Origin: Cupriavidus sp. 2SB
GTDB taxonomy: Bacteria; Pseudomonadota; Gammaproteobacteria; Burkholderiales; Burkholderiaceae
Length of the DNA: 64,000 nt
Assembly (NCBI RefSeq): GCF_005503625.1
Contig: NZ_SCMX01000034.1
Span: 1 to 64,000, forward strand
Direction: 5' to 3'
The notes beneath the pieces were generated by a model that saw only the letters and a program-made list of their open reading frames with translations, searched no databases and was not told where the DNA came from. The position numbers and the translations under genes were made by a program. Shown piece after piece: positions 9,313-17,470 of the stretch (within the stretch, counting starts at the first letter, position 1; every line of letters begins with the position of its first letter).

Positions 9313-9406
9313 CCTACTTCCACATATTCCGCATCCGCCCCGCCAGATCCACCTGCGGCAGTGCGGGCTTGACCGGTGCGTCACCGGGCATGGGCGGTCC
9401 GAGCGG
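9313..9406 (-). pseudogene. Duplicated 3' end of the UvrD-type helicase gene
   Basis: These 94 bases are a near copy of the last 101 bases of the helicase gene (10099-10199). They have the same stop codon (minus strand, 9314-9316) and the same C-terminal coding for a LAGRMRNMWK tail, with a few substitutions and about 7 bases of gap near the inner end. No upstream helicase coding is present, so this is a fragment. Together with the true gene end it brackets the Tae4-like remnant and the Tai4-like gene. Confidence 0.8.
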
Positions 9407-9426
9407 ACAAGCTAAACGATGACTGA

Positions 9427-9627
9427 CGACAAAATGCTGTCGATGCTCTGCTGCTAGATTTCGTCGCCAAGAGTCGCTGTGGCACTAAACACTGCACTGG
9501 GGAATGTGCGAATGACTCGACCTCATTTCATTGGTTCAACGGTAATGTCTGCTACGACAACTGTTACTTCAACGAGCCAGAGGCAAGATATCGCACTGAC
9601 CGTGCGAACTTCTGGAGTCTTTCATGA
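9427..9627 (+). pseudogene. 3' remnant of a Tae4-like type VI secretion amidase effector gene
   Basis: The frame ending at the TGA 9625-9627 is open back to a stop at 9424-9426 and has no start codon with an SD. Its translation ends in HWFNGNVCYDNCYFNEPEA, then ANFWSLS. This resembles the C-terminal part of Tae4 amidases (a histidine before a WNG-like turn, a C-x2-CYF segment, and an F/YWSL end). The N-terminal catalytic part with the Cys is absent. The TGA overlaps the ATG of the next gene as ATGA, the coupling typical of effector-immunity pairs. The family call rests on motif memory and was not checked by alignment. Confidence 0.55.
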
Positions 9628-10085
9628 AGAAGTTTTGGGTCGGTGTCCTGACCGCTTCAGCTTTCGTTTCCTGCGCGTCGGTGGTCTATGCCAAGGACGA
9701 ACGACGCGCGTCTCCACAATCGGGGACTCGTACCCACAGGCAGAACTACAAGGACATGGTGCTGGCGACCTGTATCGCGAACGCTTACCGGCACGACAAG
9801 GATGCCGCCATTGACGCGGGAAGCAGCGTCAGCGCATTGCGGGACTGGACTGCTTACGATCTGGAGAAAGCTCCAGACGAAATCAAGTCACTGGTGGATC
9901 GTTACCTGGCGCGCGATTATCACAACCCGCTCGTTGACGCTGAAATCAAGGGCGTCCGCTTCGACTTGCTGAAGTGCATGGATCTCTATCACAGCGCGGA
10001 ACTGGACGCACAGGTCAAACGTCTGGTCATCCATCCCAAGCGCACCTACAGACAAGACAATCCGCCACCAGCCAAGTCAAGGTAA
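9624..10085 (+). CDS. Periplasmic Tai4-like T6SS amidase immunity protein
   Basis: A 153-residue protein with a signal peptide at 1-23 (ending SVVYA-K) and a helical mature domain. It shows the pattern YKDMVLATCIANAY (42-55), DAGSSVSA (64-71), LVDRYLARDY (90-99) and LLKCMDLYHS (115-124). Cysteines at 50 and 118 could form a disulfide. I recognise this as the Tai4 family, which neutralises the Tae4 amidase in the periplasm. Its start overlaps the end of a Tae4-like remnant, so it is an orphan immunity gene here. The orientation is opposite to the flanking helicase, and local G+C is visibly lower than in neighbours, suggesting transfer. Confidence 0.7.
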   Translation: MKKFWVGVLTASAFVSCASVVYAKDERRASPQSGTRTHRQNYKDMVLATCIANAYRHDKDAAIDAGSSVSALRDWTAYDLEKAPDEIKSLVDRYLARDYHNPLVDAEIKGVRFDLLKCMDLYHSAELDAQVKRLVIHPKRTYRQDNPPPAKSR

Positions 10086-10099
10086 CTCTGCGACGCCGC

Positions 10100-12196
10100 C
10101 TACTTCCACATATTCCGCATCCGTCCCGCCAGATCCACCTGCGGCAGTGCGGGCTTGGGCGGTGCGTCGCCGGGCATGGGTGGGGGCGGCCACGAGCGGC
10201 TGTAGAAATTCGGCATCACGCGGTTGGGCAGGAAGCGCGTGCGCGATGCATAGACGTGGCGGTCACCAAAGCCCACCTGGTTATGCACGTAGAAGCGCTG
10301 CGGCACGATGACGTCGAGGTGATCGCGAGCGCGGGTCATCGCCACGTAGAGCAGGCGGCGCTCTTCCTCGATTTCCTCGGTGGTGCCCGTGGCGAGGTCC
10401 GATGGCATGCAGCCATCCACCGCATTGAGCACGTAGACTGCTTTCCACTCCTGACCCTTGGCCGAGTGGATTGTAGAGAGAATCAGATAGTCTTCGTCGC
10501 GCGACGGTACGCCGGATTCGTCGCTCGACGCGCTCGGCGGATCGAGCGTCAATTCAGTCAGAAAACGTTCGCGCGAGCCATACGTGGCTGCGATGCGCTC
10601 GATCTGCTGCAGGTCGGCCTGCCGCGCGGGCGCATCGTCATGCATGCGTTCCAGATGCGGCAGATACCACGCCACCACCTGCTCGAATTCCGAAGGCCAC
10701 GGCGAGGTGGGCGCCATCAACGTGCGCGCCAGCGAGAGCAGGTCATCCCATGCAGGCGCGGCGGCGGGCGGTGCTTCGAACGCTTCGAGTGCGAGCAGCG
10801 GCTCGGTGGCGGCCTCCAGTCCTTCGAGCACGCGCGCAGCGGTCTTCGGCCCGACGCCGGGCAGTAACTGCAGCGTGCGGAAGCCGGCCATGCGATCGCG
10901 CGGATTTTCGAGCCAGCGCACCACGGCCATCACATCCTTTACGTGGGTCGATTCCAGAAACTTCAGCCCGCCGAATTTCACGAACGGAATGTTGCGACGT
11001 GCGAGTTCGATCTCGACTTGCGCACTGTGATCGGCCGCGCGGAACAGCACGGCCTGCTGCATCAGTGCGAGCCCCGACTCGCGCCGTGCCAGCACCTGTT
11101 CCACGACGAAGCGCGCCTGATCGGCCTCGTCATTGACCACCACCACGCCGGGCTTCTCCGCCGATTCGCGCAGCGACCAGAGGTCCTTGGTGAAGCGTTC
11201 GGCAGCGAGACCAATCACCGCATTCGCGGCGTGCAGGATCGGCTGCGTGGATCGATAGTTTTGCGACAGCGTGACCTGCTGCGCGGCGGGCGTGAACTGC
11301 GCGGGGAAGTCGAGGATGTTCCGCACGGTGGCGCCACGGAATGCGTAGATCGATTGCGCGTCGTCGCCGACGACGGTCAAGCCACGCCCCTGCGGCTTGA
11401 GTGCCAGCAGGATCGACGCCTGCAGCGCGTTGGTGTCCTGGTACTCGTCGACGAGCACGTGATCGAAACGCGCGCCCATGTCTTGCGCGATGCTGGGCTC
11501 AGTCAAAGCCTGCGCCCAATAGAGCAGCAGATCGTCGTAGTCGAGCACCTGCTGCTTCTGCTTGGCCTCCACGTAGCCGGCGAAGAGCGTCTTCAGCGCA
11601 TCGGCCCACATTGCATAGCGCGGAAACTGCGTTTTCAGCACCACTTCGAGCGGCAACTGCGTGTTGACCACGCGCGAGTAGATCGCGAGGCAAGTTTCCT
11701 TGCGCGGAAAGCGCGACGTCTGCTCGGACATACCGAGGTCGTGCCGCACCACATGCATCAGATCGGCCGCATCGCCGCGGTCGCTGATCGTGAACGTTGG
11801 GGCCAGCCCGAGTGTCTCGGCATATTCGCGCAACAGCCGTGCGCCGATGGCGTGGAACGTGCCCGACCACTGCAACGCGGCGCGCCCCGCACCCGTCTGT
11901 GTGCCCAGCGCCTGATCGACAATCCGTTCGACCCGTCGCCCCATCTCGGCGGCGGCCCGCCGCGAGAACGTCAGCAGCAGGATGCGACGCGGATCGGCAC
12001 CGCCCACCACCAGATGCGCCACGCGATGCGCCAGCGTATTGGTCTTGCCCGATCCGGCGCCAGCAATGATCAGCAACGGCGCATCACCGTCGTACTCCAC
12101 GGCAGCACGCTGCTCCGGATTCAATCGGGCGAGATAGGCGGGGGCGTCAGATGCCGGATCGGCAACATCGGCGTCGGGGGCAAGATCCGGCAGCAC
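10100..12196 (-). CDS. ATP-dependent DNA helicase, UvrD/Rep/PcrA superfamily 1
   Basis: A large superfamily 1A helicase of about 698 residues. It has a Q motif (LNPEQRAAV), Walker A AGAGSGKT, Walker B DEYQDTN, motif III GDDAQSIYAFRGA, and the C-terminal motifs STIHSAKGQEW and VAMTRARD. It is shorter than UvrD and has its own C-terminal tail ending RMRNMWK. It may act in repair or replication restart. The start is uncertain: I use the GTG at 12194-12196, about 20 codons before the Q motif. The only in-frame ATG further up (12340) lies inside a REP-like repeat and gives an implausible N terminus. Its 3' end is duplicated at 9313-9406. Confidence 0.85.
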   Translation of the reverse strand: MLPDLAPDADVADPASDAPAYLARLNPEQRAAVEYDGDAPLLIIAGAGSGKTNTLAHRVAHLVVGGADPRRILLLTFSRRAAAEMGRRVERIVDQALGTQTGAGRAALQWSGTFHAIGARLLREYAETLGLAPTFTISDRGDAADLMHVVRHDLGMSEQTSRFPRKETCLAIYSRVVNTQLPLEVVLKTQFPRYAMWADALKTLFAGYVEAKQKQQVLDYDDLLLYWAQALTEPSIAQDMGARFDHVLVDEYQDTNALQASILLALKPQGRGLTVVGDDAQSIYAFRGATVRNILDFPAQFTPAAQQVTLSQNYRSTQPILHAANAVIGLAAERFTKDLWSLRESAEKPGVVVVNDEADQARFVVEQVLARRESGLALMQQAVLFRAADHSAQVEIELARRNIPFVKFGGLKFLESTHVKDVMAVVRWLENPRDRMAGFRTLQLLPGVGPKTAARVLEGLEAATEPLLALEAFEAPPAAAPAWDDLLSLARTLMAPTSPWPSEFEQVVAWYLPHLERMHDDAPARQADLQQIERIAATYGSRERFLTELTLDPPSASSDESGVPSRDEDYLILSTIHSAKGQEWKAVYVLNAVDGCMPSDLATGTTEEIEEERRLLYVAMTRARDHLDVIVPQRFYVHNQVGFGDRHVYASRTRFLPNRVMPNFYSRSWPPPPMPGDAPPKPALPQVDLAGRMRNMWK

Positions 12197-12290
12197 GGGG
12201 GATGAGGGCAGGAATAAAAAAATCTGGCGCCCACTGTATATCCATACAGCTTGGGATGGCAAGGCTCGTGATCGCAAACGGCAGTCTGCT

Positions 12291-12494
12291 CCCCTCTCCC
12301 GCCTGCGGGAGAGGGGCCGGGGAGAGGGTAAGCGGTGCAATCACCACACGTCGCAATTTGGACGCCATGCCCTCACCCCCACCCCTCTCCCACAAAAGTG
12401 GGCGAGGGGAGCGCATAGCTAGTGGCGTTAGTCCTGTCTCACACGCCGGTTTGCTCCCCTCTCCCGCTTGCGGGAGAGGGGCCGGGGGAGAGGG
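12291..12494. repeat. Cluster of three REP-like palindromic units
   Basis: Three units share the palindrome CCCCTCTCCCGC-N2-GCGGGAGAGGGG and an asymmetric GGGGAGAGGG tail. The first (12291-12327) and third (12456-12494) have the tail on the right. The middle one (about 12370-12400) is degenerate and inverted, with its tail on the left. The alternating orientation resembles BIME-type REP arrays. The cluster lies between the helicase and tlpA-like genes, two minus-strand genes. A second cluster is at 43.7 kb. Confidence 0.75.
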
Positions 12495-12544
12495 CCAGCG
12501 GTACAAATTCAGACAAGTTGTACCAAATGCGGTCGAAGCACAGA

Positions 12545-12570
12545 ACAAAAAAGGTGCCACATGGGCACCT
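12545..12570 (-). terminator. Intrinsic terminator of the tlpA-like gene
   Basis: On the minus strand a GGTGCC/GGCACC stem (12564-12569 and 12553-12558) with a short loop is followed by a T run (12547-12552). It lies 74 bases beyond the thioredoxin gene stop. Confidence 0.7.
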
Positions 12571-12643
12571 TTAACTTGGTGAGGCCGTCCAGTATTCCAT
12601 GCAAAACAAGCGATTCTGTCCAGAATATTGAACATCTGAAGAA

Positions 12644-13171
12644 CTACGCCGCCCCCAGCGCCCCTTCCAGCAGCTTGTGCAGCGCATCCCACTCCGGCTC
12701 GCCGACATAGCGCTTGAGGATCTTGCCGTTCTTGTCCACGACAAAGGTGGTAGGTGTCAGTTGCACGTCGCCGAATGCCTTGGCGTTGGTGCCATCGGAA
12801 TCCATTGCCACCTTGAACGGCAGCTCCCGCGTCTTGGCGTAGTTCGCTACGTACATGGGTGGGTCATAGTTCATGGCGACGGCCACGAAGTCGAGTCCCT
12901 TGTCCTTGAACTGCTTGTAGGTATCGATCATCTGCGGCATTTCCTTGACGCAGGTGACGCAGCTCGTGGCCCAGAAATTGACCAGGTACACCTTGCCCTT
13001 GAGGTCTCCGGTGCTGACCTTCTGACCGGACAGCAGCGTGAACGTGGCGTCGGGCACGCTGCTGGTGGGCGTCATGGCGCGATAGCCGAAGAAGCCGAGC
13101 AGTGCGATGACGATGACGGCGGCGGCGATGGGCCAGCGCTTGCGGGAAGTTGCGGGTGTAGTGGCGGACAT
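12644..13171 (-). CDS. Membrane-anchored TlpA-family thioredoxin
   Basis: A 175-residue protein with an uncleaved N-terminal helix (about 13-30) and a periplasmic thioredoxin fold. The active site is C71-V-T-C74 in FWATSCVTCVKE, and the cis-proline loop is near QLTPTTFVVD. TlpA/ResA-type proteins reduce disulfides in periplasmic targets such as apocytochromes and Cu-centre assembly proteins. The exact partner cannot be read from the sequence. A second thioredoxin-fold gene lies directly upstream on the same strand. Confidence 0.85.
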   Translation of the reverse strand: MSATTPATSRKRWPIAAAVIVIALLGFFGYRAMTPTSSVPDATFTLLSGQKVSTGDLKGKVYLVNFWATSCVTCVKEMPQMIDTYKQFKDKGLDFVAVAMNYDPPMYVANYAKTRELPFKVAMDSDGTNAKAFGDVQLTPTTFVVDKNGKILKRYVGEPEWDALHKLLEGALGAA

Positions 13172-13281
13172 GGATACAGCCTTTTGGAAATCAGCACGCG
13201 GCGGACTGCGGCTATTCTACTGCCGCGCGCGGATGTGGGGGCTGCGGCGCCTCAACTGGCCTGAATCGGCATCAGGTGACC

Positions 13282-13773
13282 TCATCGTGCTGCGGACCGC
13301 GCCGATACGCGCGCGCGTGCCTCGTCGAGCGCTTGCTCCAGGTATGCGCCGTAGAAATCGGCCTGCATGCCGCGCAGCGGATTGGCCAGATTGCGGCCCT
13401 GGCGGTCGAGGAACAGTACAGTCGGGGCCATCGAAATATTGCGGGCCTGCGCCCAACGCTTGGCCGTGGTCATCGTGCCATCGACATCGCGAATCGGCGT
13501 ATCGGCTGTCATGTCGATTTCCCGCGCGGCGATTTCCCCGGCGGCAAGCTGGGGGCCGAGGTAGTTGCGGCGCACAGTCTCGCAATAGGAGCAGCCCGGC
13601 AGCGTGACCAGCACGACGAGAGGTTCTCCGTCCCTGGCTGCGGCGGCCGATTGGGCCGCGATATCGGTGACGGGCGGCAGATGGGCCGCAGCGCTAGCCA
13701 CGCCGATACCACCAGCCAGCAGCATAGTGCCAAGCATGGACCGGACGGCGGGGAGCAGGGGGCGAACTGGCAT
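13282..13773 (-). CDS. Periplasmic thioredoxin-fold protein (SoxW-like)
   Basis: A 163-residue protein with a signal peptide (about 1-30, ending ASAAA) and a thioredoxin fold carrying CSYC (C61, C64) after VTLPG. The motif MAPTVLFLDRQG contains the expected cis-proline. It resembles SoxW/DsbC-like thioredoxins. The ATG at 13771-13773 is chosen since the longer reading frame upstream lacks a signal peptide and overlaps the divergent lipoprotein promoter region. It lies 110 bases upstream of the TlpA-like gene and is probably in the same transcript. Confidence 0.8.
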   Translation of the reverse strand: MPVRPLLPAVRSMLGTMLLAGGIGVASAAAHLPPVTDIAAQSAAAARDGEPLVVLVTLPGCSYCETVRRNYLGPQLAAGEIAAREIDMTADTPIRDVDGTMTTAKRWAQARNISMAPTVLFLDRQGRNLANPLRGMQADFYGAYLEQALDEARARVSARSAAR

Positions 13774-13873
13774 AGGGGGCCTCACAAAATGCGACGCCGG
13801 CGACAGGCAGGGGATGCGTGGCCGCGCGGCTTCCCGGATAATAGCGGCTTGCGCCAGAATGCGCCGCCCCCCA

Positions 13874-14464
13874 ATGCCCGCACCCGCACACATCCGCCCC
13901 CGGAAGTCCTTCCTGCTGTTGTTCACCCTGCTCTGGCTTGTGCTGGCGGGCTGCTCGCCGCGTTACGACTGGCGCACGATTGTGTCCAACGATGGCAAGT
14001 ACGCCGCGATGTATCCCGCCAAGCCGACCAACGCCGCACGTGATGTCTCCATCGCGGGGCGCAAGCTGCCCATGACGATGGAAGCCGCGAATATCGGCGG
14101 CACACTGTTTGCCGTTGGCGTGGTGACGCTGCCGGTTGACGATCCGGCATTGCGGCGCGAGGCCATCGATGCCATGCAGGCGGGACTGGTAGCCAACCTC
14201 GGCGCGCATCCCGATACGCCAGCGCGCGCGAGGCAGGTGACCGTCATGTCGGCTACGCAACCGCCAGTGCCGCTGGAGGGCATCGAGGTTTCAGTGGCCG
14301 GCGTCTCGCCGCAGGACCAGTCGCCGCGCCGGCTGACCGCGCGGCTCGTGGCAACCGGAATACACGCTTATCAGGCCGTGGTGCTCGAAGCCGGCGATGC
14401 CGCGCGCGATACGCGCCAGGCCGAGCAGGTCGAACAGTTCCTCACGGGCTTTCATCCGTTCTAG
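13874..14464 (+). CDS. Putative lipoprotein of unknown function
   Basis: A 196-residue protein with a lipoprotein signal: basic start, hydrophobic stretch 13-25 and lipobox LAGC (C27). The mature part is a single alpha/beta domain with conserved-looking segments MYPAKPTNAARD and EQFLTGFHPF. I do not recognise a named family. It is divergent from the SoxW-like gene with 100 bases between starts and precedes the LysE gene by 36 bases. The start at 13874 gives a correct type II signal peptide. Confidence 0.75.
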   Translation: MPAPAHIRPRKSFLLLFTLLWLVLAGCSPRYDWRTIVSNDGKYAAMYPAKPTNAARDVSIAGRKLPMTMEAANIGGTLFAVGVVTLPVDDPALRREAIDAMQAGLVANLGAHPDTPARARQVTVMSATQPPVPLEGIEVSVAGVSPQDQSPRRLTARLVATGIHAYQAVVLEAGDAARDTRQAEQVEQFLTGFHPF

Positions 14465-14500
14465 ATTCGTTTCGTCGTCGTATCCATCAGGGAGTGCAGT

Positions 14501-15142
14501 ATGCGTTGGGAAGTTTGGTTGGCCTATTTTGCGGCGTGCTGGGTGATCGCTGTATCGCCGGGTTCCGGTGCCGTACTGTCGATGAGCCACGGCCTGTCCT
14601 ACGGACTGCGCAAGACGTCGACCACGATCCTCGGTCTGCAGACCGGGCTGGTCATCATCCTGCTGATTGCCGGGGGCGGACTCGGCGCGCTGCTGCTGGC
14701 ATCGGAAGATGCATTCCTCGTCGTGAAGACGATTGGCGCGATGTACCTGATCTATCTGGGCGTGCAGCAGTGGCGCTCGAAGGTGGAGACCGATGCCGAG
14801 GCAGCGCCGGGCGCGGTGCGCGTGGCCGTGATGAGCCGTCGTCGCCGCTTTGCCACGGGCCTGCTGACGAACGTGACCAACCCCAAGGGCATCATCTTCA
14901 TGGTGGCAGTGCTGCCGCAGTTCATCGACCCGGCCCACGCGCTGGGGCCGCAACTCGCGATCCTGGCCGCCACGATGTGCTTTGTCGATCTGATCGTGAT
15001 GCATGGCTACGCGCTGCTGGCGTCGCGGATGCAGGGCCTGTTCCGCAACGCGCGCGCCGTGCGCTGGCAGAACCGTTTCTTCGGCAGTGTGCTGATGGCC
15101 GTGGGCGCCGCGCTGTTCTTCGTCCGGCGCCATCACGCCTGA
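14501..15142 (+). CDS. LysE/RhtB family amino-acid exporter
   Basis: A 213-residue inner-membrane protein with about six hydrophobic segments. The LysE/RhtB family signature is near the N terminus (VSPGSGAVLSMSHGLSYG, about 18-35), and the conserved NPKGIIFM motif lies in the middle. Members export amino acids such as threonine, homoserine lactone or leucine; the substrate here is unknown. An SD-like AGGGAG precedes the ATG. Confidence 0.87.
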   Translation: MRWEVWLAYFAACWVIAVSPGSGAVLSMSHGLSYGLRKTSTTILGLQTGLVIILLIAGGGLGALLLASEDAFLVVKTIGAMYLIYLGVQQWRSKVETDAEAAPGAVRVAVMSRRRRFATGLLTNVTNPKGIIFMVAVLPQFIDPAHALGPQLAILAATMCFVDLIVMHGYALLASRMQGLFRNARAVRWQNRFFGSVLMAVGAALFFVRRHHA

Positions 15143-15221
15143 GCGGCCACCTTGCCCGGGGTGGCACATCGCGTCCGGGTTTGCTTCAATGGGAGTGACC
15201 CCGTTCACCATGGAGACCCCG

Positions 15222-15371
15222 ATGCTCATCGCCCGCGCCCAGACCATTCCGATGGGCCGCTACCATGCGCACCGCGAACCCGGCCCCGGCGATCCGCCGC
15301 CACCCGGCTTCCCACCCGACCAGGATCCCATCGAGGAACCGCCGCCGCCTCCGCTGGAGCCGCCGGTCTGA
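15222..15371 (+). CDS. Small proline-rich protein, 49 residues
   Basis: A short frame whose C-terminal half is dominated by Pro, Glu and Asp (GDPPPPGFPPDQDPIEEPPP). An SD-like GGAGA at 15212 sits about six bases before the ATG at 15222, and a clear intrinsic terminator begins 10 bases after the stop. That framing suggests a real expressed small gene rather than a chance frame. An earlier in-frame ATG at 15189 is possible. No family is recognised and no function is proposed. Confidence 0.5.
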   Translation: MLIARAQTIPMGRYHAHREPGPGDPPPPGFPPDQDPIEEPPPPPLEPPV

Positions 15372-15380
15372 AGGGAGAAG

Positions 15381-15406
15381 GCCCGCCGAATGTTGGCGGG
15401 CTTTTT
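15381..15406 (+). terminator. Intrinsic terminator after the proline-rich small gene
   Basis: GCCCGCC (15381-15387) pairs with GGCGGGC (15395-15401) and is followed by five T. It separates the rightward small gene from the convergent comM gene. Confidence 0.8.
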
Positions 15407-15414
15407 CGTTGGCG

Positions 15415-16953
15415 CTAACCCGTTCGCAACACCCTTCGATACTGGATCGCCTCGGCCACATGCTTCGCATTGAGAACTTCCGCGCCGTCCAGGTCCGCGA
15501 TCGTGCGGGCTACTTTCAGGACGCGGAAGTACGCGCGGGCAGACCAGCCCAGTTTTTCCATCGCGCCGCGCAGCAGCGATTGCGCTTCGGTGTTCAGCGG
15601 ACAGTGCGTGTCGATGGCACGGCCCGACAGGTCGCTGTTCGGCATGCCCTGGCGGGCCAGTTGGCGGTCGCGTGCGATGACGGCGCGGGCACGCACCGTT
15701 TCGCTCGGTTCGCCGGGTGGGCCGTCGAGCATGTCGCGCTGGTTTTGCGCGGGGACTTCTATCTGCAGGTCCACGCGGTCGAGCAGCGGGCCCGAGATGC
15801 GCGACTGGTAGCGCTGGATCTGATCTGGCGTGCAGCGACACATTCGGGTGGGATGACCAAGGTAGCCGCACGGGCACGGGTTCATCGCGGCCACGAACTG
15901 GAACCGGGCGGGGAAGTCCGTCTGCGCGGCGGCGCGCGAGATCGTGATGTGGCCGGTCTCCAGCGGTTCGCGCAGGACCTCCAGCACGCGGCGCTCGAAT
16001 TCAGGAAGCTCGTCGAGGAATAGCACGCCGAGATGTGCCAGCGAGATTTCGCCGGGACGAGGATTGCCGCCGCCGCCGACCATCGCCGGTCCGCTGGCGG
16101 TGTGGTGCGGGCTGCGAAACGGCCGCTGGCCCCATCGCGCAGGATGAAAGCCGCCCGGGGTCAGACTCAGCACGGCGGCGGCTTCGAGCGCTTCGGCCTC
16201 GGTCATCGGCGGTAGCAGCCCGGGAAAGCGCTGCGCCAGCATCGACTTGCCCGTGCCCGGCGGGCCGACCAGCAGCACCGAATGCTGACCCGCCGCCGCA
16301 ACCTCCATGGCCCGCCGGGCCTGTATCTGTCCGCGCACGTCGCGCAGGTCGGGGACATCGGCCGGTACCTCGCTGCGCAAGGGGGGCCGCGCGCGGGGCA
16401 GCCGGCATTCCGGCAGCAGCCCGGCGTGATGGCACACCGCGCGCAGCGTCTTGCCCGCGTACACCGCCAGGCCCTCTACCAGCGCTGCCTCCGCGCCATT
16501 CTCGGCGGCCACGAGGAAATCGCGCGGCGGCAGATCGTCGGCCGCGCGCGCCTGGTTGTCGCGCGCCAGTCCCATCGCCATGGCCAAGGCGCCGCGCACC
16601 GGACGCAGGTCGCCAGCCAGCGACAGCTCCCCTGCAAATTCGAAGCGGTCGAGGGCATCGACCGGCAACTGGCCACTGGCGGCCAGGATGCCCATGGCGA
16701 TGGCGAGATCGAATCGGCCCGATTCCTTGGGCAGGTCGGCGGGCGCCAGATTGACTGTGATGCGGCGATTGGGGAACTCGAAATCGCTGTTGAGCAGGGC
16801 GGCGCGTACGCGCTCCCGGCTTTCGCGTACCTCGGTGTCGGCCAGCCCGACGATGTTGAACGCGGGCAACCCGTTGGCGAGGTGGATTTCGACGGATACC
16901 GGTGGCGCTTCGATGCCGGTCAGCGCGCGGCTGCGGAGGACGGCGAGACTCAT
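15415..16953 (-). CDS. comM: ComM/YifB-type AAA+ ATPase, branch-migration helicase
   Basis: A 512-residue Mg-chelatase-like AAA+ ATPase. An N-terminal Lon-protease-like S5 fold covers about 1-170. The AAA domain carries Walker A GPPGTGKS and Walker B LFLDELPEF, with the HHTASGPAMVGGG loop between them. A C-terminal Mg_chelatase domain has the CPCGYLGHPTRMCRC cysteine cluster. ComM drives branch migration during integration of transformed DNA. The length and N terminus MSLAVLRSRALTG fit the family. It lies downstream of ubiK on the same strand with a terminator between. Confidence 0.92.
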   Translation of the reverse strand: MSLAVLRSRALTGIEAPPVSVEIHLANGLPAFNIVGLADTEVRESRERVRAALLNSDFEFPNRRITVNLAPADLPKESGRFDLAIAMGILAASGQLPVDALDRFEFAGELSLAGDLRPVRGALAMAMGLARDNQARAADDLPPRDFLVAAENGAEAALVEGLAVYAGKTLRAVCHHAGLLPECRLPRARPPLRSEVPADVPDLRDVRGQIQARRAMEVAAAGQHSVLLVGPPGTGKSMLAQRFPGLLPPMTEAEALEAAAVLSLTPGGFHPARWGQRPFRSPHHTASGPAMVGGGGNPRPGEISLAHLGVLFLDELPEFERRVLEVLREPLETGHITISRAAAQTDFPARFQFVAAMNPCPCGYLGHPTRMCRCTPDQIQRYQSRISGPLLDRVDLQIEVPAQNQRDMLDGPPGEPSETVRARAVIARDRQLARQGMPNSDLSGRAIDTHCPLNTEAQSLLRGAMEKLGWSARAYFRVLKVARTIADLDGAEVLNAKHVAEAIQYRRVLRTG

Positions 16954-16984
16954 ACCGTGGCGAATACCTTTTCGGAAGTGTTAA

Positions 16985-17017
16985 AGAAAAAGGCCACCGG
17001 AATCCGGTGGCCTTTCT
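16985..17017 (-). terminator. Intrinsic terminator after ubiK
   Basis: A 9-base stem GGCCACCGG/CCGGTGGCC around a 3-base loop. On the minus strand it is followed by TTTTTCTTT. It lies between the ubiK stop and the comM start, so comM probably has its own promoter. Confidence 0.75.
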
Positions 17018-17047
17018 GGCGAAGCAGGGAGAGGAGAGCGCTCGGGC

Positions 17048-17311
17048 TCATACCCCCGGTGTCGGCGGCGTGCCGGCGCCAGCGCGGGCCTCCAGCGCCG
17101 CGACCCGTGCCTCCAGTTCTTCCAGTCGCGCGCGCGTACGGGCCAGCACCTGCGACTGGACGTCGAATTCCTCGCGCGTGACGAGGTCCAGCCGCGCAAA
17201 GCCCTGGGTCATCATGCTGCGGACATTTTTCTCGATGTCCTTGGCCGGCGAGTTGCGCAGCGCTTCGCTGACCTTGCTCTGCAGGTCGTTGAACAGATCG
17301 GTCGGTTTCAT
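17048..17311 (-). CDS. ubiK: Ubiquinone biosynthesis accessory factor UbiK (YqiC family)
   Basis: An 87-residue protein of the UbiK/BMFP family, a trimeric coiled coil that helps ubiquinone synthesis enzymes at the membrane. The N terminus MKPTDLFNDLQSKVSEAL is characteristic. The C-terminal half (about 45-75) is a coiled coil rich in Arg, Leu and Glu. The ATG at 17309-17311 has a clear SD (GGAG) nine bases upstream; a longer reading frame starting near 17590 has no family match. Confidence 0.87.
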   Translation of the reverse strand: MKPTDLFNDLQSKVSEALRNSPAKDIEKNVRSMMTQGFARLDLVTREEFDVQSQVLARTRARLEELEARVAALEARAGAGTPPTPGV

Positions 17312-17397
17312 GGTGACGCTCCTTAGGTGACCCGATTCGGATAAGGCCCGTGCCGCGTGGCCCCGAGGCGTGCATGCCATGGCGCATCGGCCACGTT

Positions 17398-17470
17398 CGC
17401 ACCGAAATGGGGAAGCCAACCCGGGCATCACGCCCTCGCTTTCCGCCTTCCGATGCACCGCCTTGGGGCG
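17398..17470 (+). promoter_or_regulatory. Candidate NtrC-type sites upstream of the porin-glnK-amtB operon
   Basis: Two GCACC-N5-GGGG motifs (17399-17412 and 17455-17468) resemble the NtrC consensus TGCACC-N5-GGTGCA. The left half of the second is perfect (TGCACC) and the right half weak. They lie about 255-325 bases before the sigma-54 promoter, a workable enhancer distance. The assignment is tentative. The rest of 17312-17722 shows nothing I recognise. Confidence 0.3.

Noticed and set aside
9479-9814. A 111-codon frame overlapping the Tae4 remnant and Tai4-like gene
   Set aside because: It is in a different frame from both, lacks an SD, and its translation shows no family features; the other frames explain the sequence better.
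12197-12340. ATG at 12340 as helicase start
   Set aside because: The added N terminus is encoded by a REP-like palindrome and is rich in Arg/Pro unlike any helicase. The GTG at 12196 is closer to the conserved Q motif.
12291-12494. CRISPR array
   Set aside because: The repeats are palindromic, in alternating orientation and unevenly spaced, with no spacers of regular length and no cas genes.
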